From the NCBI RefSeq assembly GCF_001189235.2, contig NZ_LFIP02000005.1:248001-312000 (forward strand): a DNA stretch of 64,000 nucleotides. Reading direction: 5' to 3'. Shown here piece after piece: positions 63,012-64,000 of this stretch. The notes under the pieces are model-generated. The model was not told where the DNA came from. It ran no database searches and saw only the letters and a program-made list of their open reading frames with translations. Each line of letters starts with the position of its first letter. Position 1 is the stretch's first letter. The translations under genes were made by a program, and so were the position numbers. The stretch is from Bradyrhizobium embrapense. Lineage in GTDB: Bacteria > Pseudomonadota > Alphaproteobacteria > Rhizobiales > Xanthobacteraceae.

Positions 63012-64000
63012 ATGCGCGTGGGGCGTGCGATACCGATGATGCGGCCGAAGAAGATCAAGAAACCGAAACAGGCCAAACTATCAGGTCCTCAGGGCCGCCG
63101 GGTGAGGCCGATGCCGAAGATGTCGGGCAGTTCGCGCCGCAGCGCGGTCGAGATCAGCGAACTGGTGCGCCAGCGCGCGCAAGCCGACGCTGCGATCGCC
63201 GAGGCCCGCAAGTCCAATGCGCGGCTGCGCGAGGCGATCGACATCCTGCCGCAAGGCATCGTGTTTCTGGACCCCGAAGGCCGCTACACCCTCTGGAACA
63301 AGAAATACGCGGAAATCTACAAGCGCAGTTCCGACCTGTTCGAGCAAGGCGCGCGCCTCGAAGACACCATCCGCATCGGCGTCGCGCGCGGCGACTATCC
63401 CGAGGCCGCCGGGCGCGAGGAAGAGTGGATCGCCGAGCGGCTCGAGAAGATGTACCAGCCGGGCGAGCGGCATGAGCAGGTGCTGGCCGACGGCCGCGTG
63501 GTGCTGATCGAGGAGCGGCTGACCTCGGATGGCGGCATCGTCGGCCTGCGCGTCGACATCACCGAATTGAAGCAGCGCGAGGCGTCGTTCCGCCTGCTGT
63601 TCGACGGCAACCCGGTGCCGATGATCCTGTGCGCGCTCGACGGCGAGAAGATTCTGGCGGTCAACGACGCCGCGATCGCGCACTATGGTTACGTTCGTGC
63701 CGAATTCGAGAAGATGACGATCAAGAGCCTGCAGGCGTTCGATGCCGAGCTGCCCTGGGCCTCAGGCCGCAGCAGCGACGAGCAGGCGGCGCGGACCTGG
63801 AAGCATGTGCGCGCGGACGGCACGCTGATCGACCTGGCGATCTATTCGCGCCAGCTGATGCATGGCGATCAGCCGGCGATGCTGCTCGCGCTGATGGACA
63901 TCACCGAACGCAAGCGCGCCGAGGCGCGGCTGGCCTTCATGGCCCAGCATGACAGCCTGACCGGCCTGCCGAACCGCAATCTGCTGCGCCAGCAGATGGA
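63012..64000 (+). CDS. PAS-GGDEF signalling protein (N-terminal part, runs off the right edge)
   Basis: Open from ATG 63012 to the window end, about 330 codons; ATG 63039 is another possible start. The first 60 residues are basic with a helical lead-in. Two PAS-type domains follow: about 70-185 (ILPQGIVFLDPEGRYTLWNK, ending LRVDITELKQREASF) and about 190-305 (FDGNPVPMILCALDGEKILA, ending LMDITERKRAEARL). The last residues (FMAQHDSLTGLPNRNLLRQQ) are the start of a GGDEF diguanylate cyclase domain; an EAL domain often follows in this group. No membrane helix is seen, so it is a cytoplasmic c-di-GMP enzyme. Confidence 0.88.
   Translation, partial: MRVGRAIPMMRPKKIKKPKQAKLSGPQGRRVRPMPKMSGSSRRSAVEISELVRQRAQADAAIAEARKSNARLREAIDILPQGIVFLDPEGRYTLWNKKYAEIYKRSSDLFEQGARLEDTIRIGVARGDYPEAAGREEEWIAERLEKMYQPGERHEQVLADGRVVLIEERLTSDGGIVGLRVDITELKQREASFRLLFDGNPVPMILCALDGEKILAVNDAAIAHYGYVRAEFEKMTIKSLQAFDAELPWASGRSSDEQAARTWKHVRADGTLIDLAIYSRQLMHGDQPAMLLALMDITERKRAEARLAFMAQHDSLTGLPNRNLLRQQM

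Overview
The window looks like a piece of chromosome from a Bradyrhizobium-type alphaproteobacterium (inference). It has high GC throughout, ATGA/TGATG-coupled gene starts, and non-coding GCGTTTTC...GAAAACGC repeats of the kind common in Bradyrhizobium genomes. The gene mix also fits: PHA synthesis, AcoR-like sigma-54 regulation, ModABC and many soil-type regulators. No tRNA, rRNA, CRISPR array or insertion sequence was seen. Two genes are cut by the window edges: a TetR regulator at the left and a PAS-GGDEF protein at the right.

Region 1 (0.6-15.7 kb) is a long plus-strand envelope locus. It starts with an STN-domain protein, a TonB, a FecI-like sigma factor and a FecR-like anti-sigma factor. 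A probable operon follows: a TpsB/FhaC-type outer-membrane transporter, a DUF2341-LamG-ExbB fusion, ExbD, a second TonB, a porin, a coiled-coil protein, a parvulin isomerase, a YbjN protein and a lytic transglycosylase. Neither a TonB-dependent receptor nor a TpsA exoprotein is present.

Region 2 (16-24 kb) is a polyhydroxyalkanoate module next to a divergent AraC regulator: acyl-CoA ligase, MaoC hydratase, PHA synthase, PHA-depolymerase-like hydrolase and phasin. It ends in an acyl-CoA dehydrogenase gene that appears broken by a nonsense codon and an internal deletion. A minus-strand MarR / isochorismatase-like / membrane protein / MFS operon follows.

Region 3 (28.3-32.9 kb) is a signalling cassette: a soluble NarL-type kinase and regulator, a short coiled-coil protein, a protein joining a roadblock-like cytoplasmic domain through one membrane helix to a periplasmic OmpA domain, and a Ras-like GTPase coupled to it by TGATG overlap. 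Together these suggest a GTPase switch linked to peptidoglycan.

Region 4 (33-48.7 kb) holds an IPT/Ig autotransporter, an Rrf2 regulator plus methyltransferase behind a perfect 12-bp-arm palindrome, and a TPR/glycosyltransferase-like protein. It also holds a ClpS-like/zinc-finger/AAA+ fusion with an alphaproteobacterial LexA-type motif upstream, and a large MscS channel. A flavin monooxygenase/reductase pair follows, with a textbook sigma-54 promoter, an upstream inverted repeat and an adjacent sigma-54 activator.

Region 5 (48.7-64 kb) is mostly housekeeping: GlgX, RadC, 3-methyladenine glycosylase, methionine aminopeptidase, a small MscS channel, a K+/H+ antiporter, ModABC, MepA and a PAS-GGDEF protein. 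Several intergenic palindromic repeats are interspersed.
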